A stretch of 30,183 nt of DNA from DASYVD01 sp036000545 (GCA_036000545.1 DASYVD010000125.1:1-30183), one strand, 5' to 3'. Positions 8,168-15,952 are shown, counted from the stretch's first letter. Numbers and translations: made by a program. Notes: generated from the sequence alone by a model not told the origin.

Positions 8168-8668
8168 CTAGTGCAGCTCTGCTCGTCGGACCTCCGGGCG
8201 CTTGACTGGGGTGACCGGGTTCGCGGCGATGAGCCCGTCCTCCGCGGCCTGGCGCAGGGCGGAGCCGAGCACCCCGCGGACCTGGGCGATCGTGGCCCCT
8301 GCCAATCCCCGGTGCTGCAGGACCGCCCGAACGTGGCCGGGCCTGAGCTTGGCGACCTCGATACCCCCGATGACCGGCACGATCTCCCGGCGGATGTACC
8401 CCTCGTATCCATCCAGGGTCCGAGAGCGGATCCCTCGCGCACGCTGGTACTCGAGCCAGCGGCTGAGATACGCGGCGAGGCGGATCCGCTCCGGACAGGG
8501 GTCGCCTCCCCCTTCGATGTAGCGGATGACCTCGTGGAGGGCGCTCTCAGCTTCCCTCTTTGTGGCGAAGACGCTCTTGCTCTTCTGGCGTCTCCTTCCG
8601 GTGACAGGATGGGGACCGATGTCGACAATGAACTCCCACGTGCGGCGCTTCCGGACGTGTCCCCGCAT
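8168..8668 (-). pseudogene. Tyrosine site-specific integrase, N-terminal part only
   Basis: 166 residues from ATG 8668, which has an ideal AAGGAGG site. The first 50 residues are an arm-type DNA-binding domain (RKRRTWEFIVDIGPHPVTG, then FATKREAESALHEVIRYIEGG). Residues about 60-145 are the SAM-like core-binding domain (YLSRWLEYQRARGIRSRTLD, GLAGATIAQVRGVLGSALRQA). It stops at VKRPEVRRAELH. Phage-type integrases normally continue for about 200 residues with the R-HxxR-Y catalytic domain. That domain is absent, and I could not find it in other frames downstream (8014-8167). The gene should be inactive. It lies about midway between the tRNA-derived repeats. Confidence 0.85.
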
Positions 8669-8923
8669 GGTGGCCTCCTTCGCCCGCTCGATGCAGGGAC
8701 AGTTGACCGCAGAGGGAGCGCTGTGGATGTCGCATCCGCTGCTCTATCCGCCACCTGGGGAGACAAGCCCGTTGCCAACGCGGTGCCAACGTCGAAAGGG
8801 AGCATCGCCCTGGACGTGCCAGGCAGCGAGAGAATCAATGGAGTGCTGCGACGGCGGCTTTCCAGATCGTCGTGGCCCCGGGCGGACAGAAGCCGAAATA
8901 CTCTTCGTCAGACCACTCGGCCC
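8669..8923. other. Short non-coding gap
   Basis: The gap lies between the start of the truncated integrase and the stop of the HTH regulator. It contains a short near-repeat GTTGCCAAC / GTGCCAAC around 8771-8790. No gene is supported. Overlapping open frames are antisense to the neighbours. Confidence 0.35.
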
Positions 8924-9634
8924 TCAGGAGCCCAACGGCCCGCGAAGAGTCACACAACAGTCACCAGGGGTGCACTCGAGAGCCGCCTCGACCGTCTCGT
9001 TGCCGAGACCGCGAAGGAGCCCGTCGATGAAGGCCTGGTTCATCCGGCACACGAGCTCGGGCGCCTCTCGAGCCAGGGAGTGGAAGGGGCAGTTCCTCAG
9101 CGCCACCTCGTCCGAGCCCGGGCGATACGGTTCGAACCCGTGGTCCTCGAGGATCACCGCGGCCGTGGCCAGGGCCCGCTCTGCCCCGGGGCGTCCGAGC
9201 CGCCTGTCCTCCCTGACCCGCTGGCCGATCTCCAGGCCCGCTTCCCTGGCCACACGGAGCGCGGCCGCGGGAGCCGGCTCCCCGGGCGATTCCGACCGGA
9301 TGGCCCTCAGGAGAAGGTGCCCGACGAGATCGTAGCGACGTTCCGGTATCGACACGTCAACCTCGAGGTCGGACGGCTCGTAGTACTTGGCGCTCCTGCC
9401 TGCCCCCGGTCCAGACCTCCCGGGCGGCCGCGCGTAGTGAGTCTGGAGGAGCCCCCGCTCGACCAGCTTGTCCAGGTGGAAGGCGGCCAGTCGGCGTGAG
9501 ATCCCGGCCTCACCGGCGACCTCCTCCCTGGTGAGGGCGCGTCCCGCCCTCCGCACGAGCAGGTAGATCCGCCGCCGAAGCTCGTCCTCAAGCACGGCCA
9601 CGGCCGGGATTCCCTTCCGGATGCCGCGAAGCAT
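8924..9634 (-). CDS. Winged-helix transcriptional regulator with C-terminal Cys/His cluster
   Basis: 236 residues from ATG 9634. Upstream in-frame codons exist, but a promoter-like TACACT lies 7 nt before this ATG. Residues 15-75 form an ArsR/MarR-type winged helix (LRRRIYLLVRRAGRALTREE, then GISRRLAAFHLDKLVERGLL). The C-terminus carries Cys and His in NCPFHSLA, LVCRMN and ECTPGDCC. A similar late Cys set in SufR-type regulators binds an Fe-S cluster, so redox or metal sensing is plausible but not proven. It is divergent from the electron-transfer operon starting at 9770 and is its likely regulator. Confidence 0.85.
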   Translation of the reverse strand: MLRGIRKGIPAVAVLEDELRRRIYLLVRRAGRALTREEVAGEAGISRRLAAFHLDKLVERGLLQTHYARPPGRSGPGAGRSAKYYEPSDLEVDVSIPERRYDLVGHLLLRAIRSESPGEPAPAAALRVAREAGLEIGQRVREDRRLGRPGAERALATAAVILEDHGFEPYRPGSDEVALRNCPFHSLAREAPELVCRMNQAFIDGLLRGLGNETVEAALECTPGDCCVTLRGPLGS

Positions 9635-9640
9635 GATCCA

Positions 9641-9668
9641 AGTGTAACGCCAAACTTCCGCGACGCAA
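9641..9668 (-). promoter_or_regulatory. Putative promoter of the HTH regulator
   Basis: On the minus strand, TTGCGT (9668-9663), a 16-nt spacer and TACACT (9646-9641) end 6 nt before the ATG at 9634. Transcription would begin at or next to the start codon, i.e. a leaderless mRNA. No Shine-Dalgarno sequence is present. Confidence 0.35.
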
Positions 9669-9692
9669 GAGCCGACTGGCAGGGCCACCACA

Positions 9693-9765
9693 TCTAAGAA
9701 CCCGAGCAATTGGCGGAATACCCCTTGACACCCGGAAGGAGGGGGGCGTAGGGTGTTCTAAGAAC
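9693..9765. promoter_or_regulatory. Promoter and palindromic operator candidates upstream of the electron-transfer operon
   Basis: TTGACA at 9725-9730, an 18-nt spacer and TAGGGT at 9749-9754 form a sigma70-like plus-strand promoter. A perfect palindrome GTTCTAAGAAC (9755-9765) immediately follows the -10 and covers the likely start site. A second, imperfect copy containing TCTAAGAAC lies at 9693-9701, upstream of the -35. Both are between the divergent regulator and the operon. This is a typical repressor-operator layout, but which protein binds is inference. Confidence 0.5.
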
Positions 9766-9769
9766 AAGA

Positions 9770-10147
9770 ATGACTGGCGTTAGAGCGGGGGAAGGGTGGG
9801 CGCCGTGGAAGGATCTGGTGGCATCGAAGCCGAAGTGCCCCTGGTGCGGGCTGGTCCGGCTCGAGGTGCCGGACCTCCGCTGCGAGGTCCGTCCCCATGC
9901 CACGACCGAGGGCCTCTGCGAGTTCACCTGCCCCGTGTGCACGCGCCTAGTCCTGGCGCCGGTGCCCGCCCTCGGGGTGGAGGCCCTCCGAGCCCTCGGG
10001 GCGGGCCCGGTGCGCGGCGCGGTCCCGTTCGAGCTCCTCGAACGCCATCCCGGAGCCCCCCTGTCCTGGGACGACGTCCTCGACGCCCACGTCGCTCTCG
10101 AGCGGAGCTGCTGCCCCCAGGACGAGCTCAGCGGGAGCTCTCGATGA
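9770..10147 (+). CDS. Small zinc-ribbon-like hypothetical protein
   Basis: 125 residues from ATG 9770. An in-frame GTG at 9818 with an upstream GGAAGGA is an alternative start. Cys pairs CPWC (23-26) and CPVC (54-57), with Cys38 and Cys50 between them, suggest a zinc ribbon or rubredoxin-like knuckle. The second half is helical and acidic (SWDDVLDAHVALE). No membrane segment is seen. It is the first gene after the promoter/operator and may have almost no 5' leader. The function is unknown. Confidence 0.6.
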   Translation: MTGVRAGEGWAPWKDLVASKPKCPWCGLVRLEVPDLRCEVRPHATTEGLCEFTCPVCTRLVLAPVPALGVEALRALGAGPVRGAVPFELLERHPGAPLSWDDVLDAHVALERSCCPQDELSGSSR

Positions 10148-10166
10148 TGCCGGGTTGTGCCCCAAC

Positions 10167-10206
10167 AGAGGGGGTGGTGGCCAGCGACGGATGAAGCACC
10201 CCCTCT
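10167..10206 (+). promoter_or_regulatory. Perfect inverted repeat between the first two operon genes
   Basis: AGAGGGGGTG (10167-10176) and CACCCCCTCT (10197-10206) are exact reverse complements separated by 20 nt. The hairpin lies between the zinc-ribbon gene and the exported-protein gene and lacks a following T-run. It could be a processing or stability element, a partial terminator, or a protein site. Confidence 0.45.
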
Positions 10207-10248
10207 ATCAGGACGCTTAGGGACGAAAGCACCAGGAAGGGAGCCCCG

Positions 10249-10908
10249 ATGTTCAAACGGAAGATCAAGATCGCGCTCATCTCGCTGCTCACCCTCGCGG
10301 CCCTCGGCACCGCCGGCTTGGCCACGTCGGTGGCGGCCGGAACCTCGACCGACTCGGACAAGAAGCTCGGCTCCGAGGAGCTGGCCTTCCACGACGCCAT
10401 GCGCAAGCTCTGGGAGGACCACATCACCTGGACCCGCATGTTCATCGTGGAGTTCGCCGCGGACTCCCCGGCCACCCAGGCCACGGCCGAGCGCCTTCTC
10501 CAGAACCAGGTCGACATAGGCGATGCCATCAAGCCGTTCTACGGGGATGAGGCCGGCGATCAGCTCACCGCGCTCCTGCAGGACCACATCCTCACTGCCG
10601 CCGACATCCTTACGGCGGCAAAGGCGGGCGACCAAGAGGGCGTGGAGGAAGCAAGCGCCCGGTGGTACGCGAACGCCAACGACATCGCCGCGTTCCTATC
10701 CTCCGCGAATCCCGACCACTGGCCGCTCGAGGAGATGCGGGCGATGATGCGCGAGCACCTCGACCTCACCCTGGCCGAGGCGGTGGCCCGACTCCAGGGC
10801 GATTTCCAGGCGGACATCGCTGCCTACGACGAGATCCACGGCCAGATCCTGGAGATGGCCGACATGCTGAGCGCGGGAATCGTCGCCCAGTTCCCCAAGG
10901 ACTTCTAG
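10249..10908 (+). CDS. Exported helical-bundle protein of unknown function
   Basis: 219 residues with ATG 10249 and AGGAAGGGAG upstream. Residues 1-30 are a signal peptide: basic MFKRKIK, a hydrophobic core, then TSVAAG. The mature part is almost wholly helical (FHDAMRKLWEDHITWTRMFI, LLQNQVDIGDAIKPFYGDEA, HILTAADILTAAKAGD, RWYANANDIAAFL, MRAMMREHLDLTLAEAVARL). It resembles a recurrent exported family of soil bacteria and Bacillus that is often misnamed in databases. Several conserved His, Trp and Glu residues could bind metal or heme, but no known motif is seen. It precedes two membrane proteins and a cupredoxin. Confidence 0.8.
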   Translation: MFKRKIKIALISLLTLAALGTAGLATSVAAGTSTDSDKKLGSEELAFHDAMRKLWEDHITWTRMFIVEFAADSPATQATAERLLQNQVDIGDAIKPFYGDEAGDQLTALLQDHILTAADILTAAKAGDQEGVEEASARWYANANDIAAFLSSANPDHWPLEEMRAMMREHLDLTLAEAVARLQGDFQADIAAYDEIHGQILEMADMLSAGIVAQFPKDF

Positions 10909-11588
10909 TGAGACAAGCGGTCCTTGATCGTGCGGTGCGGACCCGGCAGCCCCTCCTCCCGAGGGCTGCCGGGGCCCGCCCCCGGGCGGCGGAAGCGGTG
11001 GCGCTGGCCGCCGCGGTGTCCTCGGGAGTGGCGGCCACGATCCACGCCGCGGCGACCGTAACGCACCTCGGGGAATCCCGGCTGTTCGCCGCGGCGTTCG
11101 CCGCGATGGCCATCGCTCAGGGCGGGTGGATGGTCCTGATCATCGTGGGGCCGTCGCGCCGCCGCTACCTGGCCGGCGCAGAGCTCAACGGCGCGGTCGT
11201 CCTCATTTGGCTGCTGTCGCGGACGGTGGGCCTGCCCGTGGGACCCCATCCGTGGCTGGCCGAGCCGATCGGAGCGACGGACGCCATCGCCACCCTCGCC
11301 GAGCTCCTGGCCGTCCTGGGCTCGCTGGTCCTCGTGGCCAGGATGGAGCCCAACACGTCGCGGCTGTCCGGGCCCGCCGTGCCGGCCGCGCTGATCAGCG
11401 TGGGGTTCGCCCTTCTGGTTTCCGGGTTCGCGGCCAGCGTCGTCCCCGACGCAACGCATGCCTGCTGCGGGCCCGGGTTCGTTGGCCACCTCATCATCCT
11501 CGCAGGCATGCTCGCGGCTCTGGCCGGCGTGCTCGCCGTCGCCGTTCGGCACGGACCCCGCCCCTCGAGTGGAAGGAGGACGTCATGA
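10908..11588 (+). CDS. Integral membrane protein with conserved His/Cys residues
   Basis: 226 residues from GTG 10908, which overlaps the last base of the previous stop codon. About six membrane segments are visible (roughly 28-50, 60-80, 91-107, 124-145, 158-180 and 190-213). His46 and His53 lie at the end of the first segment (IHAAATVTHLGE). A His-Cys-Cys set lies before the last one (DATHACCGPGFVGH). Such residues suggest a copper or heme site, in line with the cupredoxin encoded two genes later. The family is not recognised. Confidence 0.78.
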   Translation: MRQAVLDRAVRTRQPLLPRAAGARPRAAEAVALAAAVSSGVAATIHAAATVTHLGESRLFAAAFAAMAIAQGGWMVLIIVGPSRRRYLAGAELNGAVVLIWLLSRTVGLPVGPHPWLAEPIGATDAIATLAELLAVLGSLVLVARMEPNTSRLSGPAVPAALISVGFALLVSGFAASVVPDATHACCGPGFVGHLIILAGMLAALAGVLAVAVRHGPRPSSGRRTS

Positions 11589-11935
11589 TCGCTCAGGCCC
11601 CGCAGCTCCTGGAGAACCCGTGCTGCGACTTCATCAACGCCTTCCCATGGTGGTTCTTCCTCCTGGTCCACGTGGCGCTGTTCGCCGCGGGGGCCTTCTT
11701 CGCCTACCGGGCCTTCGAAGGAGGGAACCGAGGGTTCGGCTGGGGGTTCACCCTGTTCGCCCTGGCCGAGGTGAGCTACATGACCTACCACGTGAACGCG
11801 ACCCAGTTCCTGTTCGCCCACACCGTCTCCGAGGTCCTGGACGGGCTGGCCTTCGTGGTCCTGTTCGTGGCGGCGGCCGGCCGGGTGGTTCTCGGCCGCC
11901 GGGGCTCAAGGCAAGAAGTAGGAGCGGCCCGATGA
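11585..11935 (+). CDS. Small membrane protein, three transmembrane segments
   Basis: 116 residues from ATG 11585, preceded by GAAGGAGG and overlapping the previous stop by 4 nt. Membrane segments are at about 22-41, 51-70 and 83-104. A Cys pair near the N-terminus (NPCCDF) and His29, His69 and His79 in or at the edge of the membrane could be metal ligands. It is probably part of the same membrane assembly as the preceding six-segment protein. The family is unknown. Confidence 0.75.
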   Translation: MIAQAPQLLENPCCDFINAFPWWFFLLVHVALFAAGAFFAYRAFEGGNRGFGWGFTLFALAEVSYMTYHVNATQFLFAHTVSEVLDGLAFVVLFVAAAGRVVLGRRGSRQEVGAAR

Positions 11936-12321
11936 GGGTGCGCCTGACGATCGTGATCGGTGCCATGGCGACAGCCCTGCTCCTGTCCGCGTGCGGGTCC
12001 TCCGGCGGGGCGGCGTCCAGCTCGGAAGAAGCGCCGTTCGAGGTACCCGGGGAGCCCGTCGCCACGACCGAGGTGTCCTTGCCGAAGAGCTACCGGTTCG
12101 AGCCGGCGGTCATCGAGATCGAGGCGGGGGACACGGTGACCTGGACGAACGAGGACGACTTCCCGCACAACGTCCACCTCCTGGACGGAAGCGCCCGAAC
12201 GGTGGATCTCCCCATCGGGGAAGGCAGCTCGATCACGTTCGGCGACCCCAGAACGGTCTACTACGAGTGCTCGATTCACCCCCAGCAGATGCACGGCAAG
12301 ATCATCGTGAAGGAGGGATGA
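11932..12321 (+). CDS. Cupredoxin (plastocyanin-like) lipoprotein
   Basis: 129 residues from ATG 11932, with a 4-nt overlap with the gene before. A lipoprotein signal ends in LLSAC (Cys21), followed by a Ser/Gly-rich linker, so the protein is anchored outside the membrane. The cupredoxin domain spans about 45-129. All four type-1 copper ligands are visible: His79 in DFPHNVH, Cys113, His116 and Met120 in the YYECSIHPQQM loop. Such proteins carry electrons one at a time between membrane redox partners. Upstream and downstream genes encode membrane proteins and a Rieske/flavin pair. Confidence 0.92.
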   Translation: MRVRLTIVIGAMATALLLSACGSSGGAASSSEEAPFEVPGEPVATTEVSLPKSYRFEPAVIEIEAGDTVTWTNEDDFPHNVHLLDGSARTVDLPIGEGSSITFGDPRTVYYECSIHPQQMHGKIIVKEG

Positions 12322-12323
12322 GC

Positions 12324-12632
12324 ATGGCCGAGTTCGTGACCGTCGGCACCGCGGCCGACTTGTGCGAGGGCGAGATGCGGGCGTTCGAGGTGGGCGGCCG
12401 GCGGGTGACGGTGGCCAGAGTGGGCGGGAGCCTCCACGCCTTCGACGACGTCTGCACCCACCGCCAGTGCTCGCTGGCCGAGGGGGACCTCGAAGAGGCC
12501 ACCGTGACCTGCCCCTGCCACGGGAGCCAGTTCGATGTGGCGACCGGGGCGGTCTTGAACCCACCGGCCACCGAACCGGTGAAGACCTACCCGGTGCGGG
12601 TGGAGGGCGACGACCTCCAGGTCGGGACGTGA
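12324..12632 (+). CDS. Rieske-type [2Fe-2S] ferredoxin
   Basis: 102 residues. ATG 12324 is 7 nt from GGAGGG; the in-frame ATG at 12318 is too close to that site. Both cluster motifs are intact: C44-x-H46 in CTHRQC and C63-x2-H66 in CPCHGSQFD. There is no signal peptide, so it is a soluble cytoplasmic ferredoxin of the kind that serves ring-hydroxylating dioxygenases or stand-alone electron transfer. It is directly coupled by a 4-nt overlap to an FAD reductase. No oxygenase subunit is encoded nearby. Confidence 0.93.
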   Translation: MAEFVTVGTAADLCEGEMRAFEVGGRRVTVARVGGSLHAFDDVCTHRQCSLAEGDLEEATVTCPCHGSQFDVATGAVLNPPATEPVKTYPVRVEGDDLQVGT

Positions 12633-13939
12633 TCCCCCGGCGGGTGGTCATCGTGGGGGCCAACCTCACCGGAGGGACGGCCGCGGCCGCCCTCCGGGAG
12701 GAGGGCTTCGACGGTGAGGTGATCCTCATCGGCGAGGAACCCCATCCCCCGTACGAGCGCCCCCCGCTCTCGAAGGAGTACCTCCGAGGGGAGCAGCCGT
12801 TCGAGAAGGGACTGGTCCGCCCCGATGGGTGGTTCGAGGAGCAGGCCATCGAGACCCGGTTCGGGGTCCGGGCCGAGCGGGTCGACCCCGGGGAGCGCGT
12901 GGCCGTCCTCCAGGGAGGGGAGCGGGTTCCCTACGACGCCCTGCTGCTGTCCACGGGCGGCCGCCCCCGCACGCTCCCGGGAGGGCCGGGAGAGCGGGTC
13001 CTCTACCTCAGGACGATCGAGGACGCCGAACGGATCCGGTCGCATCTCGAGCCGGGGAGCCGCCTTGTGATCGTCGGGGGCGGCTTCATCGGCGCGGAGG
13101 TGGCCGCCTCCGCCCGGATGCTCGGGCTCGGGGTCACCGTCCTCGAGCGGCACGAGGCGCCCCTGGTCCGGGCGATCGGCCCGGAGATCGGACGTATGTA
13201 TGCCGAGATCCACCGCGAGCACGGGGTCGACCTGCGGACAGGGGAGGGCGTCGACGGGGTGCAGGAGACCGCCGACGGCGCGGTGGTCCGGACCACGACC
13301 GGGGCCGTGATCGAGGGGGACGTGGTGGTGGTCGGGGTGGGCATCCAGCCGAACGTCGAGCTCGCGGAGGCCGCAGGCCTGGAGGTCGACAACGGGATCG
13401 TGGTGGACGAGTACTGCCGCACGAGCGTCGAGGGGATCTTCTCGGCGGGAGACGTAGCCAACCACTACCACCCGGTGTTCGGCCGGCGGATCCGGGTCGA
13501 GCACTACGACAACGCCCTCAAGCAGGGAGCCGCCGCGGCGCGGAACATGCTCGGGGGAGACGAGGTCTTCGACGACCCGCACTGGTTCTGGTCCGATCAG
13601 TACGAGTACAAGCTTCAGTACGGGGGGTTCGCTCAGGAGTGGGACGAGATCGTGGTGCGGGGCTCCCTCGAGGACCGCGACTTCGTCGCCTTCTATCTGA
13701 AGGACGGGGTGATCCTTGCCGCCCTCGGGCTGAACCGCGGCGCGGACGTGCGCCGGGCCATGAAGCTGATTCACATGAAGGCTTCCCCCGACCCGATGCT
13801 ACTCAGGGACGAGGGTGTCGACCTTCGAGCGCTGGCGGCCGGGCCCGATGAACATTCCTGGGGTGCAGAGGACCACCGCCGCACGGCCCTCGTGCCGACC
13901 GGGAGTGGTTCGGAGGAAATCGAGGAGGGCTTGACATGA
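12629..13939 (+). CDS. FAD-dependent ferredoxin reductase (Rieske partner)
   Basis: 436 residues from GTG 12629 (GTGA overlap). Two dinucleotide folds are visible: the FAD site near residues 7-16 (VIVGANLTGG, with Asn where many relatives have Gly), and the NAD(P) site near 147-157 (VIVGGGFIGAE). The second FAD motif is SVEGIFSAGDV. The C-terminal domain (YEYKLQYGGFAQEWDEIVVR, then FYLKDGVILAALGLNR) matches the Reductase_C domain of ferredoxin reductases from dioxygenase systems. It should pass electrons from NAD(P)H to the Rieske protein. It overlaps the transaldolase start by 4 nt. Confidence 0.92.
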   Translation: MIPRRVVIVGANLTGGTAAAALREEGFDGEVILIGEEPHPPYERPPLSKEYLRGEQPFEKGLVRPDGWFEEQAIETRFGVRAERVDPGERVAVLQGGERVPYDALLLSTGGRPRTLPGGPGERVLYLRTIEDAERIRSHLEPGSRLVIVGGGFIGAEVAASARMLGLGVTVLERHEAPLVRAIGPEIGRMYAEIHREHGVDLRTGEGVDGVQETADGAVVRTTTGAVIEGDVVVVGVGIQPNVELAEAAGLEVDNGIVVDEYCRTSVEGIFSAGDVANHYHPVFGRRIRVEHYDNALKQGAAAARNMLGGDEVFDDPHWFWSDQYEYKLQYGGFAQEWDEIVVRGSLEDRDFVAFYLKDGVILAALGLNRGADVRRAMKLIHMKASPDPMLLRDEGVDLRALAAGPDEHSWGAEDHRRTALVPTGSGSEEIEEGLT

Positions 13940-15123
13940 ACCCGCTGCCTCGGCTCCACGACGCGGGACAGAGCGTCTGGCTCGACTTCCTTCGCCGAAG
14001 CCTCATCACGGGAGGTGGGCTCGAGCGGCTCAGGCGCGAAGACGGCGTCAGCGGCGTCACCTCCAACCCCAGCATCTTCGGGAAGGCCATCGTCGGCTCC
14101 ACCGATTACGACGAAGCCATCCGCGTCATCGCGGGTAAGAACGGACGACCCCCCATCGACATGTTCTACGACCTCGCCCTGGCCGACGTGACCATGGCCG
14201 CCGATGTGTTCCGCGCCGTGTTCGAGGATACCGGCGGGGCGGACGGCTTCGTCTCCTTCGAGCTCGAACCACGTCTCGCCCACGACACGCGGGGCTCGAT
14301 CGAGGCGGCCGGGGCGCTCTTCCAGCGGATCGGCCGGCCCAACGTGATGATCAAGGTGCCGGGGACGGAGGAGGGCGTCCCCGTGGTCGAGGAGCTCACG
14401 GGCTTGGGCGTCAACGTCAACATCACGCTGCTGTTCTCGGTCGAGCTCTACGAGAAGGTGGCGGTCGCCTACATCCGGGGGCTGGAGCGCCGCCTGGAGG
14501 GCGGCCAGCCCCTGGACCGGATGGCATCGGTCGCGTCCTTCTTCGTCTCGCGGGTCGACGCCGTCGTCGACGTGCTGCTGCCCGAGGGCTCGCCCCTCAG
14601 AGGGAAGGTGGCGATCGCCAACGCCAAGCGCGCGTACCACCGGTTCCGCCACCTGTTCTCCGGGGAGCGGTGGGAGCGGCTAGCCCGCGCCGGGGCGCGG
14701 GTGCAGCGTCCCCTGTGGGCGTCCACGGGAACGAAGAATGTGGCTTACTCCGACGTCCTGTACGTCGAGGAGCTCGTCGGCCCGGACACCGTGACCACCG
14801 TGCCCGAGGCGACCCTGGATGCCTTCCGGGACCACGGCGTCGTCCGGCCGGGCGCGGCCTGGGAGGGGCTCGAGGAGGCGGAAACCATCCTGGGCCTCCT
14901 GCCCGAGCAGGGGATCGACCTCGGGGCCATCACCGACCGCCTCGTGGAGGAAGGCCTCGCAGCGTTCCAGGCCGACCTCGACGAGCTGCTCGAGGTGATC
15001 GCGGGAAAGCTCGAGGAGGGTCACGCTGCCGCGCTCAGCGAGCGGAACGCCGATCGGTCCGGATGCAGCGACGGTGCCGCTATCGAATCACTAGCCGCGG
15101 GGGAGCTGAGACGCTCGTGCTGA
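13936..15123 (+). CDS. tal: Transaldolase
   Basis: 395 residues from ATG 13936 (ATGA overlap with the reductase). Diagnostic segments are VTSNPSIFGKAI near 41-52, the Schiff-base Lys140 in NVMIKVPGTEEG, VNVNITLLFSVELY and FFVSRVDAVVD. The size and the late ASTGTKN segment match the long actinobacterial Tal. It moves a dihydroxyacetone unit between sugar phosphates in the pentose phosphate pathway. Its position inside an electron-transfer operon is odd: no other pentose phosphate gene is near. The last 25 residues look unconserved. Confidence 0.93.
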   Translation: MNPLPRLHDAGQSVWLDFLRRSLITGGGLERLRREDGVSGVTSNPSIFGKAIVGSTDYDEAIRVIAGKNGRPPIDMFYDLALADVTMAADVFRAVFEDTGGADGFVSFELEPRLAHDTRGSIEAAGALFQRIGRPNVMIKVPGTEEGVPVVEELTGLGVNVNITLLFSVELYEKVAVAYIRGLERRLEGGQPLDRMASVASFFVSRVDAVVDVLLPEGSPLRGKVAIANAKRAYHRFRHLFSGERWERLARAGARVQRPLWASTGTKNVAYSDVLYVEELVGPDTVTTVPEATLDAFRDHGVVRPGAAWEGLEEAETILGLLPEQGIDLGAITDRLVEEGLAAFQADLDELLEVIAGKLEEGHAAALSERNADRSGCSDGAAIESLAAGELRRSC

Positions 15124-15470
15124 CGGCCACGCAGATAGCCGCCTTCGTCGGTGTCGGGTTGGCTGGGACGGCGTACATTCCGCAGATCTGGCACCTCGTC
15201 CGAGCGCACTGCTCAGCAGGAATCAGCCGATTCGCCTTCTGTCTGTGGCTCGGGGCCTCGTTGCTCATCACGACGCACGCCATCGCGACGCAAGCAGCGG
15301 TCTTCGTCGTTCTTGGTGGCGTTCAGATCGCGGCCACCACGGTCATCCTCTTGTTTGCCACGAAGTACGCATCGTCCTACTGCGGGGGCCACGAGCCGGG
15401 CACTCTCGGTCCTGGGGCCGAAACGAAACCCAGAGTCATCGGCGAGGCCCCGCGCGTGGCGGTTCGGTGA
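15117..15470 (+). CDS. PQ-loop (SemiSWEET-like) membrane protein
   Basis: 117 residues from GTG 15117, overlapping the transaldolase end by 7 nt. Three membrane segments at about 5-25, 36-58 and 60-82 carry a PQ-loop motif (TAYIPQIWHLVRA). One such triple-helix unit is the size of a SemiSWEET, which dimerises to transport small sugars. Linkage to transaldolase would fit sugar transport, but the substrate is unproven. The C-terminal 30 residues are hydrophilic and not conserved in appearance. Confidence 0.75.
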   Translation: MLTATQIAAFVGVGLAGTAYIPQIWHLVRAHCSAGISRFAFCLWLGASLLITTHAIATQAAVFVVLGGVQIAATTVILLFATKYASSYCGGHEPGTLGPGAETKPRVIGEAPRVAVR

Positions 15471-15952
15471 GCGAGGTGCCGAGGGTCGCCTTGAAGGTGC
15501 AGCTCGAGGCAGACACGGCCCGTGATCCCGTCGCTTTGGAAGAGGCCATCGCTGCGGAAGGGAGAAGGGCGGCCAGAGAGCTGTTCGCGCGTGTGATCGA
15601 GGAGGCTGATCGGCGGCTGGTGGCGGCGTCGGGCGGAACCCGCAAGCGGTTGGAGCCGCGATGGGTGGCTACCCTCGTGGGGAGGTTTCGCATCCACAGG
15701 TACCGAGTGAAGCTGGGCGAGGAGACATTCCACCCGCTGGACCGGGCCATGGGGTGGGAGCGCGGGGAGGCGTCGCCAGCCCTGCGGAAACTGGTCCTCA
15801 GGTTCGCGAAGAAGCTTCCGTTCCGAGAGGTAGCCCAGGTGGTCAGCGACCGGATCGGGGAGCCCTTCTCGTACCAGAATGTCCGTCGCATCCTTCGGAA
15901 CGACAGAAGCACGTCGGGCACCCCACGGGGGGGTCGGCACCGGCGAGGCTAA
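15467..15952 (+). pseudogene. ISLre2 / UPF0236-family transposase, N-terminal fragment
   Basis: 161 residues. The frame begins at GTG 15467 overlapping the previous stop, though the original start may be elsewhere. It has the family's N-terminal pattern: LEEAIAAEGRRAARELFARV, a basic patch RKRLEPRW, the strand pair VGRFRIHRYRVK, PLDRAMGWERGEASPALRKL and AKKLPFREVAQVVSDRIG. Full-length members are about 400-470 residues; here it ends soon after SYQNVRRILR with an Arg/Gly-rich tail. The transposase core is missing, so it is a remnant. No terminal inverted repeats were found. Confidence 0.7.

Noticed and set aside
8171..9499. Long plus-strand frame of 442 codons
   Set aside because: It is antisense to the integrase fragment and the HTH regulator and has the Arg/Pro/Gly-rich composition of a GC-rich shadow frame.
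10197..10248. Riboswitch-like segment before the exported protein gene
   Set aside because: It matches no riboswitch core I know; the hairpin alone explains the structure.
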